Positions 27,741 through 36,011 of a stretch of DNA of 39,647 nucleotides are shown one piece after another. Where the stretch lies: NCBI GenBank assembly GCA_001897615.1, contig MKTG01000106.1, positions 43,959 to 83,605 of the forward strand. The letters run 5' to 3'. The stretch comes from Burkholderiales bacterium 68-10 (GTDB lineage: Bacteria; Pseudomonadota; Gammaproteobacteria; Burkholderiales; Burkholderiaceae_C). The stretch's first letter is position 1. Every line of letters starts with the position of its first letter. The notes under the pieces are model-generated. The model was not told the DNA's origin and did no database searches. It saw only the letters and a list, made by a program, of their open reading frames with translations. The position numbers and the translations under genes are program-made.

Positions 27741-28946
27741 TTACAAGATCGCTTGGCGGACGACGCGTCCGAGCGCCGCCATGCCGGCGTCGATCTGCTC
27801 GGGCGTCGAAGTGACGAAGGACAGGCGCAGCGTGCACGGGTCGGGCTGACCGGCGAAGAACGGCGCGCCCGGCACGAAGGCCATGCCGGCGTCGACCGCG
27901 GCGGGCAGCAGCGCCTGCGCGTCCAGGCCCGCGGGCAGGCGCAGCCAGATGAACATGCCGCCCCGCGGGCGCGTCCATTCGGCGCCGGTGGGGCCCAGCT
28001 CGCGCGCCAGCGCCGCCAGCATGGCGTCGCGCTGCACTTTGTAGCGCGCGCGGATGGTGGGCACGTGGCGGTCGAGAAAGCCATCGCGAATCACCTCGGC
28101 CACCACGCGCTGGTTGAAGCCGGGCGTGTGCAGGTCGGCCGCCTGCTTGGCCTGCAGCAGCTTGGGGTACAGCTCGCGCGGCGCGATGACGTAGCCCAGG
28201 CGCAGGCCCGGCGCCAGAATCTTGCTGAACGAGCCGAGGTACAGCACGCCCTCGGGCCAGCGCGCCAGCAGCGGCGCCGGCGGCGGGGCGTCGTACCACA
28301 GCTCGCCATAGGGGTTGTCCTCGACGATGGGCAGGCCATGCTCGCGGCAGACGGCGATCAGCTGCTGGCGCCGCGCCTCGTCCTGCATGCGCCCGCTCGG
28401 GTTCTGGAAGTTGGGCAGCAGGTAGACGAAGCGCGGGTGCTCTCCGTTTTGCAGCTGTTCGCGCAGGCCCTGTGCGGTGATGCCGCCCTCATCGCTGGTC
28501 ACGCTGTCAAAGCGCGGCTGCATCGGGGCGAACGCCTGTAGCGCGCCCAGGTAGGTGGGCGTCTCGACCAGCACGCGGCTGCCGGCGTCCAGCAGCACCT
28601 TGGCCAGCAGGTCCAGCCCCTGCTGGCTGCCGGTGGTGATCAGCACCTGATCTGGCGCCACGCGCGCGCCCTGGCGGCCCAGCTCGGCGGCCACCCACTG
28701 TCGCAGCTCGGGCAGGCCCTCGCTGGCGGCGTATTGCAGCGACGGGCGCGCCACGGGGCTGCCTTCGGCCAGCACGCGGGCGCAGGCGGCGCGCATGGCG
28801 TCCACCGGAAAGGTCTCGGGCGACGGCAGGCCGCCGGCGAAGTTGAGGATGCCGGGGCGCTCGGTGATCTTCAGGATCTCGCGGATGGCCGAGGGGTTCA
28901 TGGCCTCGGCGCGCGCGGCCAGTTGCCAGGGTGAGGGAGACGTCAT
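27741..28946 (-). CDS. PLP-dependent class I/II aminotransferase (2-aminoadipate/MocR-like)
   Basis: 401 residues from ATG 28946. The PLP lysine is Lys242 in YLGSFSKILAPGLRLGYV, with LPNFQNPSGRM (about 177-187) and VEDNPYGELWY (208-218) as the family landmarks. These are typical of the LysN/2-aminoadipate aminotransferase group, which accepts many amino acids. There is no DNA-binding domain, so it is an enzyme and not a MocR regulator. The ATGA overlap with the EamA exporter gene upstream suggests coupled expression. Confidence 0.92.
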   Translation of the reverse strand: MTSPSPWQLAARAEAMNPSAIREILKITERPGILNFAGGLPSPETFPVDAMRAACARVLAEGSPVARPSLQYAASEGLPELRQWVAAELGRQGARVAPDQVLITTGSQQGLDLLAKVLLDAGSRVLVETPTYLGALQAFAPMQPRFDSVTSDEGGITAQGLREQLQNGEHPRFVYLLPNFQNPSGRMQDEARRQQLIAVCREHGLPIVEDNPYGELWYDAPPPAPLLARWPEGVLYLGSFSKILAPGLRLGYVIAPRELYPKLLQAKQAADLHTPGFNQRVVAEVIRDGFLDRHVPTIRARYKVQRDAMLAALARELGPTGAEWTRPRGGMFIWLRLPAGLDAQALLPAAVDAGMAFVPGAPFFAGQPDPCTLRLSFVTSTPEQIDAGMAALGRVVRQAIL

Positions 28947-29926
28947 TCTTGAGCCTTTGGTAGAGAAACCGTCTGAGGATCGCCGCCCGCCAGAGAAGCG
29001 ACCGCCGGCGCGGGCAGCGACAGGCGCCGCCCGACGAACACCGTCAGCACCACCGCCGTCGCGAAGCCGAGCGACAGCGCGTCCAGCCGCTCGCCCAGCA
29101 GCGGCACGGCAAACAGCATGGTCAGAAAGGGTTGCAGCAGCAGCACCTGGCTGACGCGCAGCGCGCCGCCCCAGTCCAGCCCGCGAAACCAGGCGAAGAA
29201 GCCCGACCACATCGACACCGCGCCGACATAGGCCACGCCGGCCCAGGCCGGCGCTCGCACCTGCGCCAGCGTGGCCGCATCGGGCCACAGCCACAGCGTG
29301 AACGGCAGTGACAGCGGCAGGCCCAGCACGCCCATCCAGCAGATCACCCGCTCGGCCCCCAGCACCGGCGTGAGCCGCGCGCCCGCCACGTAGCCGATGG
29401 CCGCCGCGATCACCGCGCCCAGCAGCAGCACGTCGGCCGGCGCAAAGCCAAAGCCGCCCGCCCCCTGCGCGCGCAGCCAGGCATACAGCACCACCAGCGC
29501 GCAGCCGGCCAGCGCGCACAGCCAGAAGCCCAGGCGCTCGCGCTGCCCCAGCAGCAGCGCCGCCGCGGCCGCCGTGGCCAGCGGCAGCACCGCCAGGATC
29601 ACCGCGCCATGCGCGGCCGACACGCTGCGCAGCGCCAGCGCCACCAGCAGCGGAAAGCCGATCAGGTTGCCGCCGACGGACAGCAGCAGCATCCGCCAGT
29701 GGCCGCGCGCCGGCCAGGGCGAGCGCGTGAGCAGCAGGAAGGCCAGCGACAGCAAGCCCGCCAGCGCCGCCCGCGCCGCCGTCACGAAGCCGGGCGACAG
29801 CTGCGGCTCGGCATCCGTGCCGGTGGCCAGGCGCGTGGCCGGCAGGGTGATGGCAAACAGCGCCACCCCCAGCACCCCCAGCCAGAAGCCGATGCGCTGG
29901 CGCCGTGCCTGCCGCGGCGCGCTCAC
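28943..29926 (-). CDS. EamA/DMT-superfamily exporter
   Basis: 327 residues from a GTG at 29926 that overlaps the lysE stop (GTGA). About ten transmembrane segments in two EamA repeats (about 10-145 and 165-300) mark a drug/metabolite transporter, probably exporting amino acids or related metabolites across the inner membrane. A longer frame from 30019 would overlap lysE by about 95 bp and is unlikely. Substrate unknown. Confidence 0.87.
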   Translation of the reverse strand: MSAPRQARRQRIGFWLGVLGVALFAITLPATRLATGTDAEPQLSPGFVTAARAALAGLLSLAFLLLTRSPWPARGHWRMLLLSVGGNLIGFPLLVALALRSVSAAHGAVILAVLPLATAAAAALLLGQRERLGFWLCALAGCALVVLYAWLRAQGAGGFGFAPADVLLLGAVIAAAIGYVAGARLTPVLGAERVICWMGVLGLPLSLPFTLWLWPDAATLAQVRAPAWAGVAYVGAVSMWSGFFAWFRGLDWGGALRVSQVLLLQPFLTMLFAVPLLGERLDALSLGFATAVVLTVFVGRRLSLPAPAVASLAGGDPQTVSLPKAQE

Positions 29927-30555
29927 GGCGGCGACCCGCCGGACATCAGCGCCATGGCCGACCACGCCATCCAGCCAGCGGTCAGCACCAGGGCCAGCGC
30001 CATGAGGCGGTTGAACCACAGCAGGCGGCGCCCCCGCGCCAGCCAGCCGCGCAGCAGCGAGCCGATCAGCGCGTAGGTGAAGTTACTGGAAAAGCCGAAT
30101 GCCAGCATCACCGGCAGCACCAGCAGCAGCCGCGCCGGCCAGTCCGGCCGCCCGGCCACCCAGCCGGCCACCACGGTGAGCGCCAGCATCCAGGCCTTGA
30201 TGTTGAGAAACTGCAGGCCCACGCCCTCGACAAAGCTGACGTCGAGCCGGCGCGCGTCGGCTTCGGCCAGCGTGGCGCTGCGCGCCAGCCGCGCCGCCAG
30301 CCACAGCATGTAGCCCACGCCCGTCACCACGATGCCCCAGCGCAGCAGCGGCAGCGCCAGCACCAGCGCCCCCAGGCCGACGCCACACAGGCCCAGCAGC
30401 AGCGCCCAGCCGGTGGGCACCGCGCACACGAAGCGCAGCGCGCCGCGCAGGCCGCGGTTGGCGGCGATGGCGGTCGACAGCGTGGTGTTGGGCCCTGGCG
30501 TGAAGGTGCTGGCCGTGGCCAGCAGCAGCAGGGCACTGAATTCCGCGGGGGTCAT
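29923..30555 (-). CDS. LysE/RhtB-family amino-acid exporter
   Basis: 210 residues from ATG 30555 (a TTG at 30573 is possible). The N-terminal FTPGPNTTLSTAIAANRGLRG motif, with about six transmembrane helices, is the hallmark of LysE/RhtB exporters. It starts the overlapping set LysE-EamA-aminotransferase. The exact amino acid exported cannot be told from sequence. Confidence 0.92.
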   Translation of the reverse strand: MTPAEFSALLLLATASTFTPGPNTTLSTAIAANRGLRGALRFVCAVPTGWALLLGLCGVGLGALVLALPLLRWGIVVTGVGYMLWLAARLARSATLAEADARRLDVSFVEGVGLQFLNIKAWMLALTVVAGWVAGRPDWPARLLLVLPVMLAFGFSSNFTYALIGSLLRGWLARGRRLLWFNRLMALALVLTAGWMAWSAMALMSGGSPP

Positions 30556-30601
30556 GGCGGCAACTGTAGCCAATCGCGCGCCCCCGCGCCGCGGGGCAAG
30601 C

Positions 30602-31033
30602 TCAGCGACCCGCCGCCAAAGCCGCCCGCACGTCGGCCGGCAGGTCGATGGCGCGGTGGGTATCCAGGTCGGTGAACACCAGCACCTGGCGCGCGGTCAC
30701 GCGCAGCTCGTCCGCCACGCGGGCGGTCAGCGCCAGGGTCAGCGAACGGCCGCCCACCCGTTCGGTCACCAGCCCGAAGGTGACCGCGTCGCCCATGCGG
30801 CTGATGGCGCGGAAGTCGCATTCCAGTCGCACGATCGGCAGGCCGATGCGCCGCGCGCCCAGCATCTGGGCGTAGTCGACGCCCAGGCCCTCGGTGAACC
30901 AGTCCTCGACCAGATGGTTGAACAGCACCAGGTACTGCGGGAAGAACACGATGCCCGCTGGATCGCAATGCGAGAAGCGAATCGGGTAGACGCGCTCGAA
31001 GCGCGCGGCCGGCGAGGGATCAGCGTGCTGCAT
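30602..31033 (-). CDS. Hotdog-fold acyl-CoA thioesterase (4-hydroxybenzoyl-CoA type)
   Basis: 143 residues from ATG 31033. FSHCDPAGIVFFPQYL carries the catalytic Asp24 and the family signature of the YbgC/4-hydroxybenzoyl-CoA thioesterase group. Thioesterases of this type occur in aromatic-CoA degradation clusters and release CoA from dead-end or product esters. It lies 212 bp downstream of the glutaryl-CoA dehydrogenase gene on the same strand and may belong to the aromatic cluster. Confidence 0.88.
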   Translation of the reverse strand: MQHADPSPAARFERVYPIRFSHCDPAGIVFFPQYLVLFNHLVEDWFTEGLGVDYAQMLGARRIGLPIVRLECDFRAISRMGDAVTFGLVTERVGGRSLTLALTARVADELRVTARQVLVFTDLDTHRAIDLPADVRAALAAGR

Positions 31034-31150
31034 GACGGTGTGCAAGTGAACCCCCGAAGGCCGCGGCGCAGGCCATGCCAGCAAACGCCATGACCGGGCT
31101 TGTACCGGGCATCGGCGTTGTCCCCCTGCCAGGGAGCTGAGGCCCGCGGC

Positions 31151-31176
31151 TCCAGACCTGCCTGCGCAGGTCTGGA
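31151..31176. repeat. Palindrome with 11-bp arms between gcdH and thioesterase genes
   Basis: TCCAGACCTGC-CTGC-GCAGGTCTGGA, a perfect 11-bp stem with a 4-nt loop. It is followed by a second GC stem (GCCGCC-TCT-GGCGGC, about 31191-31205). There is no T-run. The 212-bp gap has no convincing gene. The structure may be a transcript-processing or factor-dependent termination site. Confidence 0.6.
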
Positions 31177-31245
31177 CGGGCCGAAGGGCCGCCGCCTCTG
31201 GCGGCGAGCACGTGACGCCGCAGGCGGCACAGGGGGTATGTCATT

Positions 31246-32427
31246 TCAGAAGGCGGCGATGCCGGTGATGGCCCGGCCCAAAATCAGCGCGTGGATGTCG
31301 TGCGTGCCCTCGTAGGTGTTGACCACCTCCAGGTTGACCAGGTGGCGCGCCACGCCGTATTCGTCGCTGATGCCGTTGCCGCCCATCATGTCGCGCGCGG
31401 TGCGGGCGATGTCCAGCGCCTTGCCGCAGCTGTTGCGCTTGACGATACTGGTGATCTCCACCGCCGCGCCGCCCTCGTCCTTCAGGCGCCCCAGGCGCAG
31501 GCACCCCTGCAGGCCCAGGCTGATCTCGGTCAGCATGTCGGCCAGCTTCTTCTGCACCAGCTGATTGGCCGCCAGCGGGCGGCCGAACTGCTGGCGATCC
31601 AGCACGTACTGGCGCGCGCGGTGGTAGCAGTCCTCGGCCGCGCCCAGCGCGCCCCAGGCGATGCCGTAGCGCGCGCTGTTCAGGCAGGTGAAGGGGCCCT
31701 TGAGGCCGCGCACCTCGGGGAAGGCGTTTTCCTCGGGGCAGAACACCTCGTCCATGACGATCTCGCCGGTGATGGAAGCGCGCAGGCCGACCTTGCCGTG
31801 GATGGCGGGGGCGCTCAGGCCCTTGGCGCCCTTGTCCAGGATGAAGCCGCGGATCTGGCCGCCGTCGTCCTTGGCCCAGACGACGAAGACGTCGGCGATC
31901 GGGCTGTTGGTGATCCACATCTTGGCGCCCGACAGCGCGTAGCCGCCGGGCACCTTGCGCGCGCGGGTGATCATGCTGCCGGGGTCGGAGCCGTGGTTGG
32001 GCTCGGTCAGGCCAAAGCAGCCGATCCACTCGCCGCGCGCCAGCTTGGGCAGGTACTTCTGCTTTTGCGCCTCGGTGCCGAATTCGTTGATCGGCACCAT
32101 GACCAGCGAGGACTGCACGCTCATCATGCTGCGGTAGCCCGAGTCGATGCGCTCGACCTCGCGCGCCACCAGGCCGTAGCAGACGTAGTTCAGGCCCGCG
32201 CCGCCGTACTGCTCGGGGATGGTGGGGCCCAATAGGCCCAGCTCGCCCATCTCTCGAAAGATCGCGGGGTCGGTCTTTTCATGGCGAAAGGCATCCTGCA
32301 CACGCGGCAGCAGCTTGTCCTGGCAATAGGCGTGCGCGGCTTGTTGCACTGCACGCTCGTCGTCGGTGAGCTGATCGTGCAGGGCAAAGGGGTCATCCCA
32401 GCTGAAGGGGGTCTTGGACTTGGACAT
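31246..32427 (-). CDS. gcdH: Glutaryl-CoA dehydrogenase
   Basis: 393 residues, start ATG 32427 with AGGAG upstream. An acyl-CoA dehydrogenase fold with the glutaryl-specific stretches [18 protein letters not shown] and [15 protein letters not shown]. The catalytic Glu373 lies in [19 protein letters not shown]. It oxidatively decarboxylates glutaryl-CoA to crotonyl-CoA using FAD and ETF. It drains C5 dicarboxyl-CoA from lysine, tryptophan or ring-derived pathways, so it fits as a lower step of the aromatic cluster upstream. It is separated from ridA by a 233-bp gap with a long hairpin. Confidence 0.94.
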   Translation of the reverse strand: MSKSKTPFSWDDPFALHDQLTDDERAVQQAAHAYCQDKLLPRVQDAFRHEKTDPAIFREMGELGLLGPTIPEQYGGAGLNYVCYGLVAREVERIDSGYRSMMSVQSSLVMVPINEFGTEAQKQKYLPKLARGEWIGCFGLTEPNHGSDPGSMITRARKVPGGYALSGAKMWITNSPIADVFVVWAKDDGGQIRGFILDKGAKGLSAPAIHGKVGLRASITGEIVMDEVFCPEENAFPEVRGLKGPFTCLNSARYGIAWGALGAAEDCYHRARQYVLDRQQFGRPLAANQLVQKKLADMLTEISLGLQGCLRLGRLKDEGGAAVEITSIVKRNSCGKALDIARTARDMMGGNGISDEYGVARHLVNLEVVNTYEGTHDIHALILGRAITGIAAF

Positions 32428-32469
32428 GGGGGCTCCTGGGGTGGAAGGAAGGGGTGTAGGTTGGAGGGT

Positions 32470-32645
32470 TTGAACAGCCGGACGCGAAGGGCGCGAAGAA
32501 TACGCGAAGGACGCGAAAGATACAAAAATTTAAATTCAATAGCGTCTCGCGCTTGCCAAACAAGGGCCGGAAGGCGTTTTCGTTAAATTTATTGTTTGGC
32601 GTCCTTCGCGATTCCTTCGCGTTCTTCGCGTCCGGCTGTTTCAAG
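32470..32645. repeat. Long hairpin repeat, CGCGAAGG class, with nested insertion
   Basis: The left arm (about 32472-32520: GAACAGCCGGACGCGAAGGG onward) pairs imperfectly with the right arm (about 32598-32643: ...TTCGCGTCCGGCTGTTTCAA). The units are about 10-nt ACGCGAAGG repeats as at 2635-2740. The loop contains a copy of the small dispersed repeat and a smaller AAATTTAA...TTAAATTT pairing. It lies between ridA and gcdH. Confidence 0.8.
32534..32582 (+). repeat. Small dispersed repeat nested in a hairpin loop
   Basis: ATTCAATAGCGTCTCGCGCT, TGCCAAACAAGGGCCGGAAG, GCGTTTTCG. The core is AATAGCGTCTCGCGCTTG with the usual TTTTC end. It is positioned exactly in the loop of the larger hairpin, as if inserted there. 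Confidence 0.65.
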
Positions 32646-32660
32646 ACTTCATTCCGAGAA

Positions 32661-33059
32661 TCAATCCGGCAGCACGGCGGTGACTTCGATCTCGACCTTG
32701 GCGCGCGCCTCCATCAGCGCCGCCACCTGCACGCAGGTCATGGCCGGGAAGTTCTTGCCCATCACGTCGCGGTAGACGCCGCCCAGCTCCTTCAGGCGGG
32801 CGTTGTACTCGACGCGGTCGATCACGTACCAGGTCATGCGCACCATGTGTTCGGGCCCGGCGCCGGCGGCGCGCAGCACGTCGGCGACGTTTCGCAGCGT
32901 CTGGTGCACCTGTTCGATGAAGTCGTCGGTCTCGAACTGCTGCTGTGCGTTCCAGCCGATCTGGCCGCCGACGAAGATCTGGGTGCCGCGCGCGGCAATG
33001 CCGTTGGCGTAGCCCTTGGCGGGTGCCCAGCCCTCGGGTTGAATCAGTCGAATGCTCAT
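32661..33059 (-). CDS. RidA (YjgF/UK114) family protein, divergent active site
   Basis: 132 residues from ATG 33059, overlapping the ligase stop by ATGA. The trimeric RidA fold is recognisable (GGQIGWNAQQQFETDDFIEQ, TWYVIDRVEYNARLKELGGVY). Canonical RidA uses an Arg in PARxxVEV to hydrolyse reactive enamines/imines. Here the matching segment is FPAMTCVQVAAL, with Met in place of Arg, so it belongs to a Rid subgroup with another activity. Position in a 2-aminobenzoate-type cluster suggests it handles an enamine or imine ring intermediate; this is inference. Confidence 0.87.
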   Translation of the reverse strand: MSIRLIQPEGWAPAKGYANGIAARGTQIFVGGQIGWNAQQQFETDDFIEQVHQTLRNVADVLRAAGAGPEHMVRMTWYVIDRVEYNARLKELGGVYRDVMGKNFPAMTCVQVAALMEARAKVEIEVTAVLPD

Positions 33060-34678
33060 GCCATCCCTCTCAGTTTGAAGCGTTGCAGCTTGCCGGTGTC
33101 GGTGCGCGGCAACGCCGCCATGAATTCGATCTCGCGCGGGTATTTGTAGGGCGCGATGCTGTCCCTGACGTAGGCCTGCAGCGTCTCGACCATCGCCTCG
33201 TTGTCGGGGTGACCGGGCTTCAACACCACGAAGGCCTTGATGATCATGCCGCGCACGGCGTCCGGTTTGCCGATCACGCCGCATTCGGCCACCGCCGGGT
33301 GGGTGAGCAGGCAGTCCTCGACTTCGGGGCCGCCGACGTTGTAGCCGGCCGTGATGATCATGTCGTCGTCGCGCGCCTGGTAGTGGAAATAGCCGTCTTC
33401 GTCCTGGATGAAGGCGTCGCCCGGGTGATTCCAGCCGTTGGACACGTACTTCGTCTGGCGCTCGTCATCCATGTAGCGACAGCCAGTGGGGCCGATCACC
33501 GCCAGCCGCCCGACGGTGCCGCGCGGCACCTCCTGATCGTTCTCGTCCACCACCTTGGCCTGGTAGCCCGGCACCACCTTGCCGATCGTGCCCGCGCGCA
33601 CCTCGGCACCGGCCGAGGAGATGTAGATGTGCCACATCTCGGTGCCGCCGATGCCGTCGAGCATCTCGATGCCAGTGGCCTGCTTCCACAGCTGGCGCGT
33701 GGCGTCGGGCAGGGCCTCGCCGGCGCTGACGCAGATGCGCAGGCTGGGAATGCCCAGCGCCTGCGCATACGGCGCCATCTGGCGATAAAACGTCGGCGCC
33801 GTGTAGCAGACCGTGATACCGTTGTCGCGCATCTTGCGCACCATGGTTTCGGGGTTGAAGCGGACGTCGGGGTAATACACCGAGGCCCCCGCCCACATGG
33901 GGTAGATCAGCAGACCCCCGGTGCCGAAGGTGAAGGCCAGCGGCGGCGAGCCGGTGACGATGTCGTCGGGCGTCATCTTCAGCACGTGGCGCGGCCAGGC
34001 GTTGCAGGCTGCCAGGATGTCGCGGTGGGTGGTGACCACGGCCTTGGGCACGCCCGTGGTGCCGCTGGTGAAGGCCAGCAGAGCGATGTCGTCGGCGGCG
34101 GTCGCGCAGCCGGGGTAGTCGGGCGAGCGGCGCGCGGCGCGCTGCTCGACGCCGTCCGCACGCTTCGGGTCGCCAAAGGCGATCACCGGCAGCTTGCCCT
34201 TGGCGTCCTGCGCCGCCTGCACCATGTCCTTGAGCAGCGCCACCTCGCACAGGGCCAGCGCCGGCTGCGCCTTGTCGATGACCTTGTCCAGCTCGACCGC
34301 GCGCAGCAGCGGCATGGTCGGCACCACGATCAGGCCGGCCTTGACCACGGCCAGCCAGGCCAGCGCCATGCCGATCGAGTTGCCGCCGCGCAGCAGCACG
34401 CGGTTGCCGGGCTCGAGCTTGAAGTCCTTGATCAGCATCTCGGCCATGCGGCCGACCTGTGCCTCGGCCTCGGCGTAGGTGTAGGTCTCGCCCGGCGCGC
34501 GCAGCAGCAGGCGGTTGGCCCAGCCGTTGGCGCGCGCGGCGTCGAACAACGCGGTGACCACGTTGGTTTGGTCGGGCACCTGCAACTCGGGCAGGTCGTA
34601 GCGAAACTCGGGCCACTGCTCGCGCGGCGGCAGGCGGTCGTGCACGTAGCGGTCGGTTTGTGCGGATGGCGTGGTCAT
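33056..34678 (-). CDS. Aryl-CoA ligase, probably 2-aminobenzoate-CoA ligase
   Basis: 540 residues. An ANL-family adenylate-forming enzyme with AMP-binding TSGTTGVPK (204-212), GIGGTEMWHIYISS, the YNVGGPEVEDCLLTHP hinge region and the C-terminal catalytic Lys530 in TDTGKLQR. The overall pattern (N-terminal YVHDRLPPREQWPEF, MWHIYIS) is that of benzoate/2-aminobenzoate-CoA ligases. It would activate anthranilate with ATP and CoA. The neighbouring bifunctional monooxygenase/reductase makes 2-aminobenzoate the best guess; benzoate or salicylate remain possible. The gap to the acyl-CoA dehydrogenase upstream is 2 bp. Confidence 0.85.
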   Translation of the reverse strand: MTTPSAQTDRYVHDRLPPREQWPEFRYDLPELQVPDQTNVVTALFDAARANGWANRLLLRAPGETYTYAEAEAQVGRMAEMLIKDFKLEPGNRVLLRGGNSIGMALAWLAVVKAGLIVVPTMPLLRAVELDKVIDKAQPALALCEVALLKDMVQAAQDAKGKLPVIAFGDPKRADGVEQRAARRSPDYPGCATAADDIALLAFTSGTTGVPKAVVTTHRDILAACNAWPRHVLKMTPDDIVTGSPPLAFTFGTGGLLIYPMWAGASVYYPDVRFNPETMVRKMRDNGITVCYTAPTFYRQMAPYAQALGIPSLRICVSAGEALPDATRQLWKQATGIEMLDGIGGTEMWHIYISSAGAEVRAGTIGKVVPGYQAKVVDENDQEVPRGTVGRLAVIGPTGCRYMDDERQTKYVSNGWNHPGDAFIQDEDGYFHYQARDDDMIITAGYNVGGPEVEDCLLTHPAVAECGVIGKPDAVRGMIIKAFVVLKPGHPDNEAMVETLQAYVRDSIAPYKYPREIEFMAALPRTDTGKLQRFKLRGMA

Positions 34679-34680
34679 GT

Positions 34681-35874
34681 TCAGGCCTCCTGAAGAACAC
34701 TCTTTCCGATGATGAGCTGCTGCACCTCGGTTGCCCCCTCGTAGATGCGCAGCGAGCGTATGTCGCGGTACAGCGATTCGACCTTGCTGCCGACCATCAC
34801 GCCCAGGCCGCCGTGCATTTGCAGCGCCATGTCGATCACGCGCTGGGCGTTTTCGGTGGCGGTCATCTTGGCCATGGCGGCGGCGACGCTGCGCTCCTTT
34901 TGGCTGCCCTGCGCGGTGTCGCGCATCCAGGCGGCGCGGTAGGTCAGCAGGGCGCCGGCATCGATCAGCGCCGCCATCTCGCCCAGCTTGGCTTGCGTCA
35001 GCTGAAAGTCGGCCAGGGTCTGGCCGAACATCTGGCGCTGCTTGGCATGCGAGATCGCCTCGGTCAGCGCGCGGCGCGCCATGCCCAGGGCGGCGGCGGC
35101 CACGCTGGCGCGGAAGATGTCCAGCGTCTGCATGGCCAGCTTGAAGCCACCGTTGACCTCACCCAGCATCTGCTCGCCACTCACGCGGCAGCGCTCGAAC
35201 ACCAGGGTGGCCAGCGGGTGCGGCGCCATCACCGGGATGTGGGCCGAATCGTCCAGCCCCGGCGTGCCGGCATCGACGATGAAGGCGCTGATGCCGCGGC
35301 TGCCGCCCTGCGGGTCGGTCTTGGCGAACACGCAGTAGAAGTCGGCGATGCCGCCGTTGCTGATCCAGGTCTTGCGGCCGTCCAGAAAATACGCATCGTC
35401 TTTTTGGCCTGCAACGCAATCGGGGCGAGCGCCGGTAGCTTGCAATTTCATAGCAGCGACGTCCGAGCCGGCCTCGGGCTCGGACAGCGCGAAAGCCGCG
35501 ATCTTGGCGCCGCTGGCCACCTGCGGCAGATAGGCCTGGCGCTGGCTGGCGCTGCCGCCCACCGAGATGGCGCCGCTGCCCAGCCCCTGCATGGCAAAGG
35601 CAAAGTCAGCCAGCGGCGAGTAAAACGCCAGCGTCTCGCGCAGCAGCACCAGCGCGCGCGAGTCGAGTTGCGGCAGCGCGCCGCCACTGTCGCCCGGCAC
35701 GCAATAGCGCAGCCAGCCGCCCGCCCCCAGGCGCCGCACCCAGTCGCGGCAGGCGGCGCGGTCGTCGCGCTCGTCCACTTGCTGCGCAGCCGCCCAGGCC
35801 GGCAGGCGCGCGGCGATGTCGCGATGGGCCGCATCAAAGAAGGGCAGGTTCAGATGGGTGGTGCTGGGGGTCAT
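34681..35874 (-). CDS. Acyl-CoA dehydrogenase of the aromatic cluster
   Basis: 397 residues. [15 protein letters not shown] and [16 protein letters not shown] are the FAD/substrate signatures, and Glu379 in [13 protein letters not shown] is the catalytic base. It probably oxidises a ring-derived or ring-opened acyl-CoA in the pathway. Between DVAAM and AYFLDGRK is the stretch [18 protein letters not shown], which looks longer than usual and is encoded partly by a dispersed repeat. It lies 2 bp before the ligase gene. It is preceded by a 137-bp gap containing a hairpin repeat, so an internal promoter or processing site may exist there. Confidence 0.9.
   Translation of the reverse strand: MTPSTTHLNLPFFDAAHRDIAARLPAWAAAQQVDERDDRAACRDWVRRLGAGGWLRYCVPGDSGGALPQLDSRALVLLRETLAFYSPLADFAFAMQGLGSGAISVGGSASQRQAYLPQVASGAKIAAFALSEPEAGSDVAAMKLQATGARPDCVAGQKDDAYFLDGRKTWISNGGIADFYCVFAKTDPQGGSRGISAFIVDAGTPGLDDSAHIPVMAPHPLATLVFERCRVSGEQMLGEVNGGFKLAMQTLDIFRASVAAAALGMARRALTEAISHAKQRQMFGQTLADFQLTQAKLGEMAALIDAGALLTYRAAWMRDTAQGSQKERSVAAAMAKMTATENAQRVIDMALQMHGGLGVMVGSKVESLYRDIRSLRIYEGATEVQQLIIGKSVLQEA
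35421..35453 (-). repeat. Small dispersed repeat inside the acyl-CoA dehydrogenase gene
   Basis: Minus strand CTATGAAATTGCAAGCTACC then GGCGCTCGCCCCG. It resembles the core TTGATAGCTGCCGGCGCTCGCC of the 13486 copy. It encodes [10 protein letters not shown] in frame, in a surface loop between two conserved motifs. Confidence 0.5.
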
Positions 35875-35898
35875 GGGAGAGGCTCAAAATCAAAAACC

Positions 35899-35996
35899 GA
35901 ACGCAGAGGACGCAAAGGTTTCGCAGAAGGCGCCGAAGGATTCAGAAATTTCTTTGTTTCTGCGTCCTCTGCGAAACCTTTGCGTTCTCTGCGTTC
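35899..35996. repeat. Long hairpin repeat, CGCAGAGGA class, stand-alone copy
   Basis: The left arm 35899-35938 (GAACGCAGAGGACGCAAAGG onward) and right arm about 35958-35996 (...TTGCGTTCTCTGCGTTC) are reverse complements with few mismatches. They are built of CGCAGAGGA-like units and separated by about 20 bp. It has the same core as the hairpin inside elements A and B, but no GGCTCT terminal repeats flank it. Confidence 0.85.
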
Positions 35997-36011
35997 CTGT
36001 CTTTTCACGCT

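Noticed and set aside
27741-28946. MocR/GntR-type regulator
   Set aside because: The aminotransferase domain starts almost at the N-terminus; there is no winged-helix DNA-binding domain.
31020-31244. A 74-codon minus-strand frame in the gcdH-thioesterase gap
   Set aside because: It spans the palindromes, has an Arg/Gly/Pro-rich composition, no ribosome-binding site and no recognisable family.
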